DNA from: Streptomyces ardesiacus
GTDB lineage: Bacteria > Actinomycetota > Actinomycetes > Streptomycetales > Streptomycetaceae
Assembly: GCF_003112575.1 (NCBI RefSeq)
Contig: NZ_BEWC01000008.1
Span: 434,001-498,000 of the forward strand
Reading direction: 5' to 3'
DNA: 64,000 bases
The position numbers and the translations under genes are program-made. Numbering within the stretch: the stretch's first letter is position 1; every line of letters starts with the position of its first letter. This document shows positions 44,057 through 52,563 of this stretch, one piece after another. The notes beneath the pieces are model-generated. The model did not search any database. It had not been told where the DNA came from and saw only the letters and a list, made by a program, of their open reading frames with translations.

Positions 44057-46072
44057 ATGAGCCGTTACCCCCACCTGCTGAGCCCGCTCGACCTGGGCTT
44101 CACCACGCTGCCCAACCGGGTCCTCATGGGCTCCATGCACGTCGGCCTGGAAGAGGCCGAGCGCGGCTTCGAGCGCATGGCCGCCTTCTACGCCGCCCGG
44201 GCCCGCGGCGGAGTGGGCCTGATCGTCACCGGCGGCATCGCCCCCAACGACGAGGGCCGCCCGTACGAGGGCGGCGCCAGGCTCACCACCGAGGCGGAGG
44301 CGGACCAGCACCGTGTCGTCACCGACGCCGTGCACCGCGAGGGCGGCCGCATCGCCCTCCAGATCCTGCACTTCGGCCGCTACGCCTCCCACGCCGGCCT
44401 GGTCGCCCCGAGCGCGCTGCAGGCCCCGATCAGCCCGCACGTGCCGCGGGAGCTGACCGACGCCGAGGTCGAGCGAACCATCGACGACTACGTCCGCACC
44501 GCCCGCCTGGCGCGCGCCGCCGGATACGACGGCGTCGAGATCATGGGCTCCGAGGGCTACCTGATCAACGAGTTCGTCGCCACGCGCACCAACCACCGCA
44601 CCGACCGCTGGGGCGGCTCGTACGAGAACCGCATGCGCTTCCCCGTCGAGATCGTCCGCCGCGTGCGCGAGGCGGTCGGCGAGGACTTCATCCTGGTCTA
44701 CCGGCTGTCCATGCTGGACCTGGTGCCCGGCGGCTCCAGTCTCGACGAGGTGATCACCCTGGCCAAGGCCGTCGAGGCGGCCGGGGCCACCCTCATCAAC
44801 ACCGGCATCGGCTGGCACGAGGCCCGCATCCCCACCGTCGCCACCTCCGTGCCGCGCGGCGCCTACACCTGGGTCACCAAGCGGCTGATGGGCGAGGTCT
44901 CCGTCCCGCTCGTCACCACCAACCGCATCAACACCCCCGAGGTCGCCGAGCAGTTGCTCGCCGAGGGCACCGCCGACATGGTCTCGATGGCCCGGCCGAT
45001 GCTCGCCGACCCCGACTTCGTCGCCAAGGCCGCGGCCGGCCGCCCCGAGGCCATCAACACGTGCATCGGCTGCAACCAGGCCTGCCTGGACCACACCTTC
45101 AGCGGACGCATCACCTCCTGCCTGGTCAACCCGCGCGCCTGCCACGAGACCGAACTCGTGCTGACCCCGACCCGGCTGCGCAAGCGCGTCGCCGTCGTCG
45201 GCGCCGGGCCGGCCGGCCTCGCCTGCGCGGTGAGCGCCGCCGAACGCGGCCACGAGGTCACCCTGTTCGACGCCGCGAGCGAGATCGGCGGGCAGCTCAA
45301 CGTCGCCCGCAAGGTCCCCGGCAAGCAGGAGTTCGACGAGACGCTGCGCTACTTCCGCACCCAACTCGCCGCCCACGGCGTGGACGTGCGCCTGAACACC
45401 CGCGTCGGCGCCGACGACCTCACCGGCCACGACGAGGTCGTCGTCGCCACCGGCGTCACCCCGCGCACCCCGGACATCCCCGGTGTCGACCACCCGTCCG
45501 TCGTCGGCTACCTCGACGTCCTGCGCGACGGAGCGCCCGTCGGCGAACGCGTCGCGATCCTCGGCGCGGGCGGCATCGGCTTCGACGTCGCCGAGTTCCT
45601 CACCGACGGCGGCGACAAGGCGCACGAGGACCCCGAGACGTACTTCCGCCTCTGGGGCGTCGACACCGACTACCGCGCCCCCGGCGGACTCGCCGCGCCC
45701 GAGCGCCCCGCGCCGCCGCGCACCGTCCACCTGCTCCAGCGCAAGACCACCAAGGTCGGCGCCGGACTCGGCAAGACCACCGGCTGGATCCACCGCACCG
45801 AGCTGCGGCACCGCGGCGTCACCATGGTCCCGGGCGTCCGCTACGACCGGATCGACGACGCCGGACTGCACCTCACCGTCGACGGCGAGTCCACCGTGCT
45901 GGAGGTCGACACCGTCGTGCTGTGCGCGGGCCAGGAGCCGAGCCGCGGTCTGTACGAGGAACTGCTGGCCGCCGGCCGCAGCGCCCACCTCATCGGCGGC
46001 GCCGACGTGGCCGCCGAACTGGACGCCAAGCGCGCCGTCAAGCAGGGCACCGAGCTGGCGGCGGCGCTGTAG
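44057..46072 (+). CDS. fadH: 2,4-dienoyl-CoA reductase, FMN/FAD/4Fe-4S type
   Basis: This 671-residue enzyme of unsaturated fatty-acid oxidation has an N-terminal old-yellow-enzyme barrel (PLDLGFTTLPNRVLMGSMHVG; LQILHFGRYASH; GSEGYLINEF), the cluster cysteines CIGCNQAC and CLVNP around 335-365, a FAD domain (VAVVGAGPAGLACA about 383) and an NADPH domain (VAILGAGGIGFDVAEF about 500). GGAGG lies 6 nt before ATG 44057. Related OYE-type oxidoreductases act on other enones, but the length and layout fit FadH. Confidence 0.92.
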   Translation: MSRYPHLLSPLDLGFTTLPNRVLMGSMHVGLEEAERGFERMAAFYAARARGGVGLIVTGGIAPNDEGRPYEGGARLTTEAEADQHRVVTDAVHREGGRIALQILHFGRYASHAGLVAPSALQAPISPHVPRELTDAEVERTIDDYVRTARLARAAGYDGVEIMGSEGYLINEFVATRTNHRTDRWGGSYENRMRFPVEIVRRVREAVGEDFILVYRLSMLDLVPGGSSLDEVITLAKAVEAAGATLINTGIGWHEARIPTVATSVPRGAYTWVTKRLMGEVSVPLVTTNRINTPEVAEQLLAEGTADMVSMARPMLADPDFVAKAAAGRPEAINTCIGCNQACLDHTFSGRITSCLVNPRACHETELVLTPTRLRKRVAVVGAGPAGLACAVSAAERGHEVTLFDAASEIGGQLNVARKVPGKQEFDETLRYFRTQLAAHGVDVRLNTRVGADDLTGHDEVVVATGVTPRTPDIPGVDHPSVVGYLDVLRDGAPVGERVAILGAGGIGFDVAEFLTDGGDKAHEDPETYFRLWGVDTDYRAPGGLAAPERPAPPRTVHLLQRKTTKVGAGLGKTTGWIHRTELRHRGVTMVPGVRYDRIDDAGLHLTVDGESTVLEVDTVVLCAGQEPSRGLYEELLAAGRSAHLIGGADVAAELDAKRAVKQGTELAAAL

Positions 46073-46104
46073 GAGGGGCGCGGGCCGTCCCTAGGATGAG
46101 GCCC

Positions 46105-46656
46105 ATGTCACTCCCGCACGCGATCCTCACCGCCCTGGTCGAAAAGCCGTCGTCGGGGCTGGAGCTGACCCGCCGGTTCGACAGGTCGATCGGCTACTTC
46201 TGGTCGGCCACGCACCAGCAGATTTACCGCGAGCTGGGAAAACTGGAGGCGGAGGGCCTGATCCGCGCGCTGCCCGGCCGGCAGCCGGCCCGCGGGCAGA
46301 AGAAGTCCTACGAGGTCCTGCCGGCGGGCCGTGCCGAACTGGCCCGCTGGACCGCCGCCCCGCACGACCCCAAGCCGCTGCGGGACACGATGCTGCTGCG
46401 GCTGCGCGCCGCCGCGGTGGTCGGCACCGCCGGGGTCGAGGCGGACCTGCGCCGCCATCTGGAGCTGCACGAGCGGCAGTTGGCCGAGTACGAGGAGATC
46501 GAGCAACGGGACTTCCCGCCCGGCCGGGACAGCACGGAGGACCGGTTGCGTCACCTGGTGCTGCGGGCCGGGATCGACCTGGAGACCTTCTGGATCCAGT
46601 GGCTCGGGCACGCCCTGGCGGAGTTCGCCGAGCTGCCGGGCGACGAACCGGCCTGA
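46105..46656 (+). CDS. PadR-family transcriptional regulator, second copy
   Basis: A 183-residue PadR protein: MSLPHAILTALVEKPSSGLEL, YFWSATHQQIYRELGKLEAEGL and a helical C-terminal domain. TAGGAT ends 7 nt before the ATG, suggesting a leaderless start. It may regulate fadH, 32 bp upstream. It is a paralogue of the PadR at 35209. Confidence 0.88.
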   Translation: MSLPHAILTALVEKPSSGLELTRRFDRSIGYFWSATHQQIYRELGKLEAEGLIRALPGRQPARGQKKSYEVLPAGRAELARWTAAPHDPKPLRDTMLLRLRAAAVVGTAGVEADLRRHLELHERQLAEYEEIEQRDFPPGRDSTEDRLRHLVLRAGIDLETFWIQWLGHALAEFAELPGDEPA

Positions 46657-46714
46657 GACCCCTCGGCCGGTAGGCGGCCCCGGGCCGGAGAGCCACCCCC
46701 GGCCGGAGGGGACC
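46657..46714. terminator. G+C-rich hairpin region between convergent genes
   Basis: Between the PadR stop and the convergent secreted-protein stop are CCCCGGGCCGG and CCCCCGGCCGG blocks plus TCGGCCGG/CCGGCCGGA arms able to fold into a strong hairpin. The exact stem is ambiguous. Confidence 0.45.
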
Positions 46715-47278
46715 TCAGAACCGGTACGGCTTCGAGCGGCGGCGCAGGAACCAGGCCGCTGCGATGACGCCGGCCCCCACCAGCGCGCCGCCCGCCGCCA
46801 GGGTGGCCGTGCCGTAGTCCCGGACGGCCCCGCCGAGGCCGCCCATGACACCGCCCGGCGACGCGGACGGGGAGGGGGTGGCGGAACGGCTGGGTGAGGG
46901 CGAGGGCGAGGGGGAGGGCGCCGAGGAGACGATGACCGTCTGGGTGCCCGCGGTGCTGTTGTTCGAGCACATGACGATCACCGTGTACGTGCCCGGCGTG
47001 ATGCCCGACCAGGCCGCGGACTGGCCCGAAGCGCTGCCGGACAGCGCCACCTGCCGCCCCTCCGCGAAGTCCCGCTGGCTGCTGGTGAGCAGCGACGCGG
47101 TGCCCCAGCTGCCGTTGAGCTGGGCGCAGGCCGTGGTCGTGACCGACACGGTGGTCCCGGTGGTGCTCACGGAGATCCCCGGTCCCGCCACGGCCGGCTG
47201 GGCGCCAAGGAGGACGGGCAGCGCGGAGACGGCTGCCACGGTCGCACCGGAACGGAGAAGTGGCGATGAGATGCGCAT
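46715..47278 (-). CDS. membrane-anchored extracellular protein
   Basis: A 187-residue exported protein: signal peptide (residues 1-30), an Ig-like beta domain (about 35-115, with ACAQLNGSWG and VMCSNNSTAG holding a Cys pair), a Ser/Pro-rich stalk and a C-terminal membrane helix before FLRRRSKPYRF. There is no LPXTG sorting motif. Function unknown. Start 47278 follows GGAGGG by 9 nt. Confidence 0.75.
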   Translation of the reverse strand: MRISSPLLRSGATVAAVSALPVLLGAQPAVAGPGISVSTTGTTVSVTTTACAQLNGSWGTASLLTSSQRDFAEGRQVALSGSASGQSAAWSGITPGTYTVIVMCSNNSTAGTQTVIVSSAPSPSPSPSPSRSATPSPSASPGGVMGGLGGAVRDYGTATLAAGGALVGAGVIAAAWFLRRRSKPYRF

Positions 47279-47414
47279 GCGGACTGCCCTCCGGCGGCAC
47301 GGTCGGCGGTACATCCCTTGCGCCGCCGGGATCGGGAACGCCCGTGCCCCCGCTGGCAGCCAACAGGGCCCCGGCCGCCCCCGCATGCGGAGCGCGACCG
47401 CCCAGGTGACGGGT

Positions 47415-48434
47415 TCACCGCCCAGGCGTCGAACCGGACCCGGGCCGGCCGCCCGCGCCCAGCGTCACCTTCCGCTCCGCCGAGAACCCGCCCCAGGTGC
47501 CGTCGGCCAGCCTCGCCCGGACCCGGACCCGGTGCGTGACCCCGGCCTCGCGTCCGGCGTAGAAGCTGTACTCGGCACGGTCGCGCGGCGCGTCGGCACC
47601 GTAGACCAGCGAGGTGGCCGCCCGGCCGTCCAGGTGGATCTGGTACTCCGTCACCGGGGACTCACTGTCCGGCGGAATCCAGGAGAGGTCCAGGTAGTAG
47701 GCCCCGTCGGCCCGGTGGGAGGCGGCGCGCAGGTCCGTGGGCGCCGTGGCGCGCCCGTCGTCGGTGCCCGGGGTGGTGAGCCGTACGACGGCACCGGCGG
47801 GGGAGACGTTGTCGGCGGCGTCCCGCGCCCGGACGGTGAACGAGTAGTGGGTGCCCGGTCGCAGCCCCGTGACCACGGTCGCGGTCTGACCGCCGCCGAC
47901 GCTGTGCACCTTCGCGTCGCCCTGGTAGACGTCGTACGACACGACCTCGCGGTCGTCCGTCGCGGCCGACCAGGTGAGCTGGACCGCCCGGCTGCTCGCC
48001 GCCCGGCCGCGCACGTCGCCCGGCCGGGTCGGGGCGGAGTCGTCGGCCACGGCGGCGGGAGTGGTCGCCCGCACCTCCCGGCTGCGCGGCCCGAGCCGCC
48101 CGTCGGCGTCCCGCGCCCGCACGGTGAAGACGTAGGCCGTCGAGGGGCTCAGCCGGGTGACGTCCACCATCCGGCGGGAGGCCGGCACCTCCTTGACCAG
48201 GGTGCCGCCGCGGTACACCTCGTAGCTCTCGACGTCCTCGACCGCGTGCCACATCACGTGCACCGTCGTCGCGCTGCCGGCCTTCGCGGTGACGCCCGTG
48301 GGCACCGCGGGCAGCCCGCCGCCGTCGCCCTCGCCGTCCCCGCCTCCGCCCCAGCCGCAGGAGGTGAGCAGGAGGAGCGCCCCGCCGAGCAGGGCGCACC
48401 GGCGCGCGAGCGCGGGAACGGGAACGTCACGCAC
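47415..48434 (-). CDS. lipoprotein with three fibronectin type III domains
   Basis: The 339-residue lipoprotein has lipobox LTSC (Cys about residue 26), a Gly/Asp-rich linker, and three FnIII domains (about 43-130, 135-225 and 230-325) marked by SYEVYRGG/YVFTVRARDADG and SYDVYQGD/YSFTVRARDAADN. Such domains usually accompany chitinase-type enzymes, but no catalytic domain is present. The GTG start follows GGGGAGG. Divergent from a GH75 chitosanase, which may be a partner. Confidence 0.83.
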   Translation of the reverse strand: MRDVPVPALARRCALLGGALLLLTSCGWGGGGDGEGDGGGLPAVPTGVTAKAGSATTVHVMWHAVEDVESYEVYRGGTLVKEVPASRRMVDVTRLSPSTAYVFTVRARDADGRLGPRSREVRATTPAAVADDSAPTRPGDVRGRAASSRAVQLTWSAATDDREVVSYDVYQGDAKVHSVGGGQTATVVTGLRPGTHYSFTVRARDAADNVSPAGAVVRLTTPGTDDGRATAPTDLRAASHRADGAYYLDLSWIPPDSESPVTEYQIHLDGRAATSLVYGADAPRDRAEYSFYAGREAGVTHRVRVRARLADGTWGGFSAERKVTLGAGGRPGSGSTPGR

Positions 48435-48854
48435 GGCTGTGCCTCCCCTACGGCGTCGGTTCGACGGCTGCGACGGTGATGCGACGACGGTGGCCCGGCA
48501 ATGGTCCGGACCAATATGACGCCTGTGTCGCGATCACATCAAGAGGGCCGTCGGTGACGATCACCCGGAAGGGTTACGTATGCTGGGACCTCTCACGGCC
48601 GAACTCCCGGGGCAACCGGGGTAGTTCGGGTCGTTGGCGCGTGGACCGCTGTCGTCGCTGACCCGCGCCGACGTGGGCGGCCGGGCGGGCCGGGCCGCAA
48701 CCGGCCCGGCCCGCCCGGCCCGGTCGTCCGCCTCCTCGACGCGCGGGCCGGGCAGCGGGTGTGCACCGTCTGGCCCTGCGAAAGGTGGTCGCGCGGACGT
48801 TTCGGGGACAGATGGGGCCGAGTGCTGCCCATGTCCCCGAGGAGAGGCCACATC
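48435..48854. other. divergent intergenic region with structured leader
   Basis: The 420-bp gap holds a possible chitosanase promoter (TATGCT at 48579-48584) followed by two inverted repeats. The first is CCGAACT(48599-48605)/AGTTCGG(48622-48628) with inner CCCGG/CCGGG. The second is a long GC hairpin around 48680-48722. These give a leader of about 265 nt. No known riboswitch consensus was matched. Confidence 0.45.
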
Positions 48855-49706
48855 GTGCGTGTCCAGTCGCTGACACTGGTCGCGGCCAGCGCCGCCCTGC
48901 TCGCCCCCACGACGTTCCCCGCCGCGCCGCCCGCGCCCCTGCCCGACCCGGCGCGGATCCTGCTGCCCGGCGTCCCGGACCGGGACGTGCCGCGGCACGC
49001 GGACCGGTCGGGCGTGCGGGCCGGGCCCCTGCCGCGGGTCCCCGCCGGGCGGCCCGGACCTGCCCCGCGGGTCCGCCCGGACTCGGGGACCGGCGCCGGC
49101 GGGGAGCGGACCGAGGGCGACGCACCCGTCCGCGCCGCCGATCTGCTGGCCCGGGTGCGGCACTGCGACCCCGTCTCGCGCGGGCGCTACCGCAGCGACG
49201 CCGGCGCACCGGCCGACATCCCGGTGTGCGGGACACGGGAGGCCGTGTACTGGAAGGCCGACCTGGACATCGACTGCGACGGCCGGCCCGGCGACCGCTG
49301 CAACGGCCGTACCGACCCGGAGTTCAGCCCCGCCACCGCGTACACGGAGTCCGACGGCCGCCCGCTGGACGCCGAACGCCTGCCCTACGTCGTCGTGCCC
49401 GGCCCGAGCGACACCTGGGACCCCGGGGAGGACCACGTCCGCGGCGGGTCACTCGCCGCCCTGGTCCACGGAGACCGGGTGCGGTACGCGGTCGTCGGCG
49501 ACGTGGGCCCCACCGACCTCATCGGCGAGGCCTCCTACGCCGCCGCGCGTTCCCTGGGCATCCCGGCCGACCCGGCGGGCGGCGGTGCGGCCTCCGACGT
49601 GACGTACATCGTTTTCAAGGACAGCGAGGTGACGCCCGTGGAGGACACCGCCGCGGCCGAGAAGGCGGGCGAACGACTGGCGCGGAGGTTCGCGGCCGGG
49701 GGCTGA
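48855..49706 (+). CDS. secreted chitosanase (GH75)
   Basis: The 283-residue exported enzyme has a short signal peptide and a proline/arginine-rich linker (about 30-95). The GH75 domain shows YWKADLDIDCDGRPGDRC, LPYVVVPGPSD, ALVHGDRVRYAVVGDVGP, IGEASYAAARSLGI and TYIVFKDSEV. The acidic residues in DLDID and GD match the fungal-type chitosanase pattern. It should hydrolyse chitosan. GTG 48855 follows GAGGAGAGG; the true start could be slightly different. Confidence 0.82.
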   Translation: MRVQSLTLVAASAALLAPTTFPAAPPAPLPDPARILLPGVPDRDVPRHADRSGVRAGPLPRVPAGRPGPAPRVRPDSGTGAGGERTEGDAPVRAADLLARVRHCDPVSRGRYRSDAGAPADIPVCGTREAVYWKADLDIDCDGRPGDRCNGRTDPEFSPATAYTESDGRPLDAERLPYVVVPGPSDTWDPGEDHVRGGSLAALVHGDRVRYAVVGDVGPTDLIGEASYAAARSLGIPADPAGGGAASDVTYIVFKDSEVTPVEDTAAAEKAGERLARRFAAGG

Positions 49707-50053
49707 GCGCGCTTGTGACCCGGTGCGCTCCGCCGCCCCCGGTGCCGGCGGAACCGCCGCCCGGACCGTCCTGCCCCCCGCTCCGCAGACGGCGCCCGCG
49801 AGGCCACCGACCCGCGGCGCCCGCCCGGCCTGGGGCTGACCCGTCCTTCGATCACCCGGTTTCCGGTCGCCCCGGTCTCCGATCGCCCGGCGTCCGACCG
49901 GGTGGCCGTCGACCGTCCGGCGTCCTGCCGGCCGCCTCCCGGCGAGTCGTCGGAGCGGTGCGCTCGGGCCGGCCGTGCACGGTCCGTCCGCCGTTGTCCG
50001 CCCACCGTCCTTCGCCGGACCCGTTCGCTCGGGCCCCGCGCGGGGCCGCCCGC
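49707..50053. other. non-coding gap
   Basis: This 347-bp stretch between the convergent chitosanase and dhaM stops has degenerate CGGTCTCCG/CGGCGTCCG-type repeats near 49855-49935 but no gene, RNA or clear terminator that I can support. Confidence 0.4.
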
Positions 50054-50467
50054 TCAGACCTTCCGGTAGGAGTACGCCTCCGCTGCCGCCGCCTCCACGG
50101 CGGCGAGGTCCGCGCCGGTCGAGGCGGTGACGACCGCCGCTACGGCGCCCTCGACGAACGGCGCGTCCACCAGACGGGTGTCGTCCGGGAGTTCGTCGCC
50201 CTCGGCGAGCAACGCCTTGACGGTGAGGACGGCACTGCCGAGGTCGGTGAGGACGGCGACCCCCGCGCCCCGGTCCACGGACGCGGCGGCGGACGCGACC
50301 AGTTCCGAGCTGGTGCCGAACCCGCCGGAGGCGGTGCCGCCCGCCGGGGCGACGGCCACGGCACCGCCGCCGCCCGACAGGGCCTTCGCCAGCTCCGCCA
50401 CGGAGGCGGCGACCTCGGCGCTGTGGGAGACCAGTACGATCCCCACCAACCGCTGCTCGTCACTCAC
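50054..50467 (-). CDS. dhaM: dihydroxyacetone kinase phosphotransfer subunit DhaM
   Basis: This 137-residue EIIA-man-like domain takes phosphate from HPr on His15 (VLVSHSAEV) and passes it to DhaL-bound ADP. It lacks the HPr and EI domains of larger DhaM proteins. Its start overlaps the dhaL stop by 8 bp. Last gene of dhaKLM. Confidence 0.93.
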   Translation of the reverse strand: MSDEQRLVGIVLVSHSAEVAASVAELAKALSGGGGAVAVAPAGGTASGGFGTSSELVASAAASVDRGAGVAVLTDLGSAVLTVKALLAEGDELPDDTRLVDAPFVEGAVAAVVTASTGADLAAVEAAAAEAYSYRKV

Positions 50468-51059
50468 CGGCCGTCTCCTCCAGTGCCACGAAGATCAGCG
50501 CGGCCGAGGTCGCCCCCGGGTCCTGGTGCCCGATGCTGCGCTCGCCCAGGTAGCTCGCCCTGCCCTTGCGTGCCTGCAACGGCGTGGTCGCCTCCGCGCC
50601 CTCCACGGCCGCCGTACGGGCCGCGGCGAACGAGTCGCCCAGCGCCTCCACGGCCGGCACCAGCGCGTCCACCATGGTCTTGTCGCCCGGCGCGGCGCCA
50701 CCGAGCGTCCGCACCGCCTCCACTCCCGCCCGCAACGCCTCGGCCAACTGCTCCTTGCTCACCTCCCCGGAGTCGCCGAGCGCCTTGCCCGTACGGCGCA
50801 GCAGCGTCCCGTACAACGGCCCCGAGGCACCGCCGACCGTGGAGATGAGCTGCCGTCCGGCGAGGACCAGGACGGCGCCGGGAGTCGCGGGCGCGTCCTT
50901 CCCCAGCGCGGCCGACACGGCCGTGAACCCGCGCTGGAGATTGCTGCCGTGGTCGGCGTCGCCGATCGGTGAGTCGAGAGCGGTGAGCCGCTCCGCCTCC
51001 CGGTCGACCAGTGCGGTGGTCGCCGTCATCCAACGGCGGAAGAAATCGGCGTCGAGCAC
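50460..51059 (-). CDS. dhaL: dihydroxyacetone kinase ADP-binding subunit DhaL
   Basis: The 199-residue subunit keeps the Mg-nucleotide aspartates in SPIGDADHGSN (Asp34, Asp36, His37) and the GGASGPLYGTLLRR and DKTMVDALVPA segments. GTG 51059 lies 5 nt after AAGGAG. It rephosphorylates its bound ADP from DhaM and phosphorylates DHA held by DhaK. Confidence 0.95.
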   Translation of the reverse strand: MLDADFFRRWMTATTALVDREAERLTALDSPIGDADHGSNLQRGFTAVSAALGKDAPATPGAVLVLAGRQLISTVGGASGPLYGTLLRRTGKALGDSGEVSKEQLAEALRAGVEAVRTLGGAAPGDKTMVDALVPAVEALGDSFAAARTAAVEGAEATTPLQARKGRASYLGERSIGHQDPGATSAALIFVALEETAGE

Positions 51060-51108
51060 AGGATCTCCTTGCCTGGTAGATACGTCGCGATGGGTCCGCT
51101 GCCCGCCG

Positions 51109-52101
51109 TCACATGCCCCAGCGCAGCCCCGGGGTGCTGACCGGCGCGTCCCACAGTCCGAGCAGCTCCTCGTCGATCTCGCACAGGGTGACCGAGGCGC
51201 CGGCCATGTCGAGGGAGGTGACGTAGTTGCCGACGAGGGTGCGGGCCACGGCCACGCCCCGCTCGCCGAGGACCCGCTGCACCTCGGCGTTGAAGCCGTA
51301 CAGCTCCAGCAGCGGCGTCGCACCCATGCCGTTGACCAGGACCAGGACGGGGTTGCGCGGGACGAGGTCGGTCAGCACGGCGTCCACGGCCGCCTCGGCG
51401 ATCTCGCCGGAGGTCATCATGGGCCGCCGCTCCCGGCCGGGCTCCCCGTGGATGCCGATGCCCAGTTCCAGCTCGCCGGAGGGGAGGTCGAAGGTGGGGC
51501 TGCCCTTGGCCGGCGTCGTGACGGCACTGAGGGCCACCCCGAAACTGCGCGAGCTGTCGTTGACCCGGCGGGCGAGCGCCTCCACCTGCTCCAGCGGCCG
51601 TCCCTCCCGCGCCGCCGCCCCGGCGATCTTCTCGACGAACAGGGTCGCCCCCGTGCCGCGCCGGCCGGCGGTGTAGAGGCTGTCCGTCACCGCCACGTCG
51701 TCGTTGACCAGCACCTTCGCGACCCGGATGCCCTCGTCCTCGGCCAGCTCGGCGGCCATGTCGAAGTTCAGGACGTCGCCGGTGTAGTTCTTGACGACGA
51801 ACAGCACGCCGGCCCCGCTGTCCACGGCCGCGGCGGCCCGCACCATCTGGTCCGGCACCGGCGAGGTGAACACCTCACCCGGACACGCCGCCGACAGCAT
51901 CCCGGGACCCACGAACCCGCCGTGCAGCGGCTCGTGCCCGGACCCACCCCCCGACACCAGCGCGACCTGTCCGGCCACGGGGGCGTCCCGCCGCGCGACC
52001 ACCCGGTTCTCGACGTCCACGGTCAACTCGGGATGTGCGGCCGCCATACCACGCAGCGCGTCCGCGACGACGGTCTCGGGGACGTTGATGAGCATCCTCA
52101 T
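51109..52101 (-). CDS. dhaK: dihydroxyacetone kinase substrate subunit DhaK
   Basis: The 330-residue DhaK holds dihydroxyacetone covalently on His218 (LGIGIHGEPG); GGGSGHEPLHGG is the substrate-site loop. It is the first gene of dhaKLM, with AGGAGG before the start. The operon has no visible DhaR/DhaS regulator and no PTS genes nearby, so phosphate comes from a PTS encoded elsewhere. Confidence 0.95.
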   Translation of the reverse strand: MRMLINVPETVVADALRGMAAAHPELTVDVENRVVARRDAPVAGQVALVSGGGSGHEPLHGGFVGPGMLSAACPGEVFTSPVPDQMVRAAAAVDSGAGVLFVVKNYTGDVLNFDMAAELAEDEGIRVAKVLVNDDVAVTDSLYTAGRRGTGATLFVEKIAGAAAREGRPLEQVEALARRVNDSSRSFGVALSAVTTPAKGSPTFDLPSGELELGIGIHGEPGRERRPMMTSGEIAEAAVDAVLTDLVPRNPVLVLVNGMGATPLLELYGFNAEVQRVLGERGVAVARTLVGNYVTSLDMAGASVTLCEIDEELLGLWDAPVSTPGLRWGM

Positions 52102-52372
52102 GGGTACCTCCTGGGAAGGCTAGCAGGCCAGTCAGTGACCTGCATCTTTGCTGTTCAGGGTGGGTGGGAGCGGTTTTCGATCTTGGCGCTCCGCGACGGC
52201 TCGGAGCGGGTTCCGGCGGTACTGATGCCGACTCAATGCTGACTTCCGTGACGGCCCATCAGGTCCGCCGGACGGTCGGGTGCGGCTTGGTCGAGATCCC
52301 TGCTGTCGGCAGTATCGGCCTTGCGGCAGCGAAGGTCACGCGCAGGAACGGCATGGGCGCGCCCAGGTGCCG

Positions 52373-52504
52373 AAACGCGCTGTGCCGGATGCCGGCGTCT
52401 TGCAAGCCTTGGTGGGTGGCGCCGCGTCGTTCCCAGCGGATGCGCAGGCGGCGGAAGTCGTGCAGCCAGGCGATCGTGCGCTCGACCACGTAGCGGAAGG
52501 TGCC
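52373..52504 (-). mobile_element. IS5-type transposase C-terminal scar
   Basis: The minus strand encodes FRYVVERTIAWLHDFRRLRIRWERR followed by THQGL (two stretches), the conserved C-terminal signature of IS5-family DDE transposases, where VVER carries the catalytic Glu. The frame then runs into unrelated sequence and no N-terminal part or terminal repeats are seen. The rest of 52102-52563 holds no gene. Confidence 0.8.
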
Positions 52505-52563
52505 CAGGCCGCTGCCGTGTTCCTGGCCTCGTTCGGCGATGGGCCTCCCGCCGGTTTCACCGG

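Noticed and set aside
48590..48730. c-di-AMP or glycine riboswitch before the chitosanase
   Set aside because: The hairpin GGCAA loop looked suggestive, but the conserved aptamer segments recalled for these classes are absent.
49535..50005. 156-codon minus-strand frame in the gap before dhaM
   Set aside because: Arg/Gly/Ser-rich composition, no ribosome site and overlap with the chitosanase gene mark it as a chance frame.
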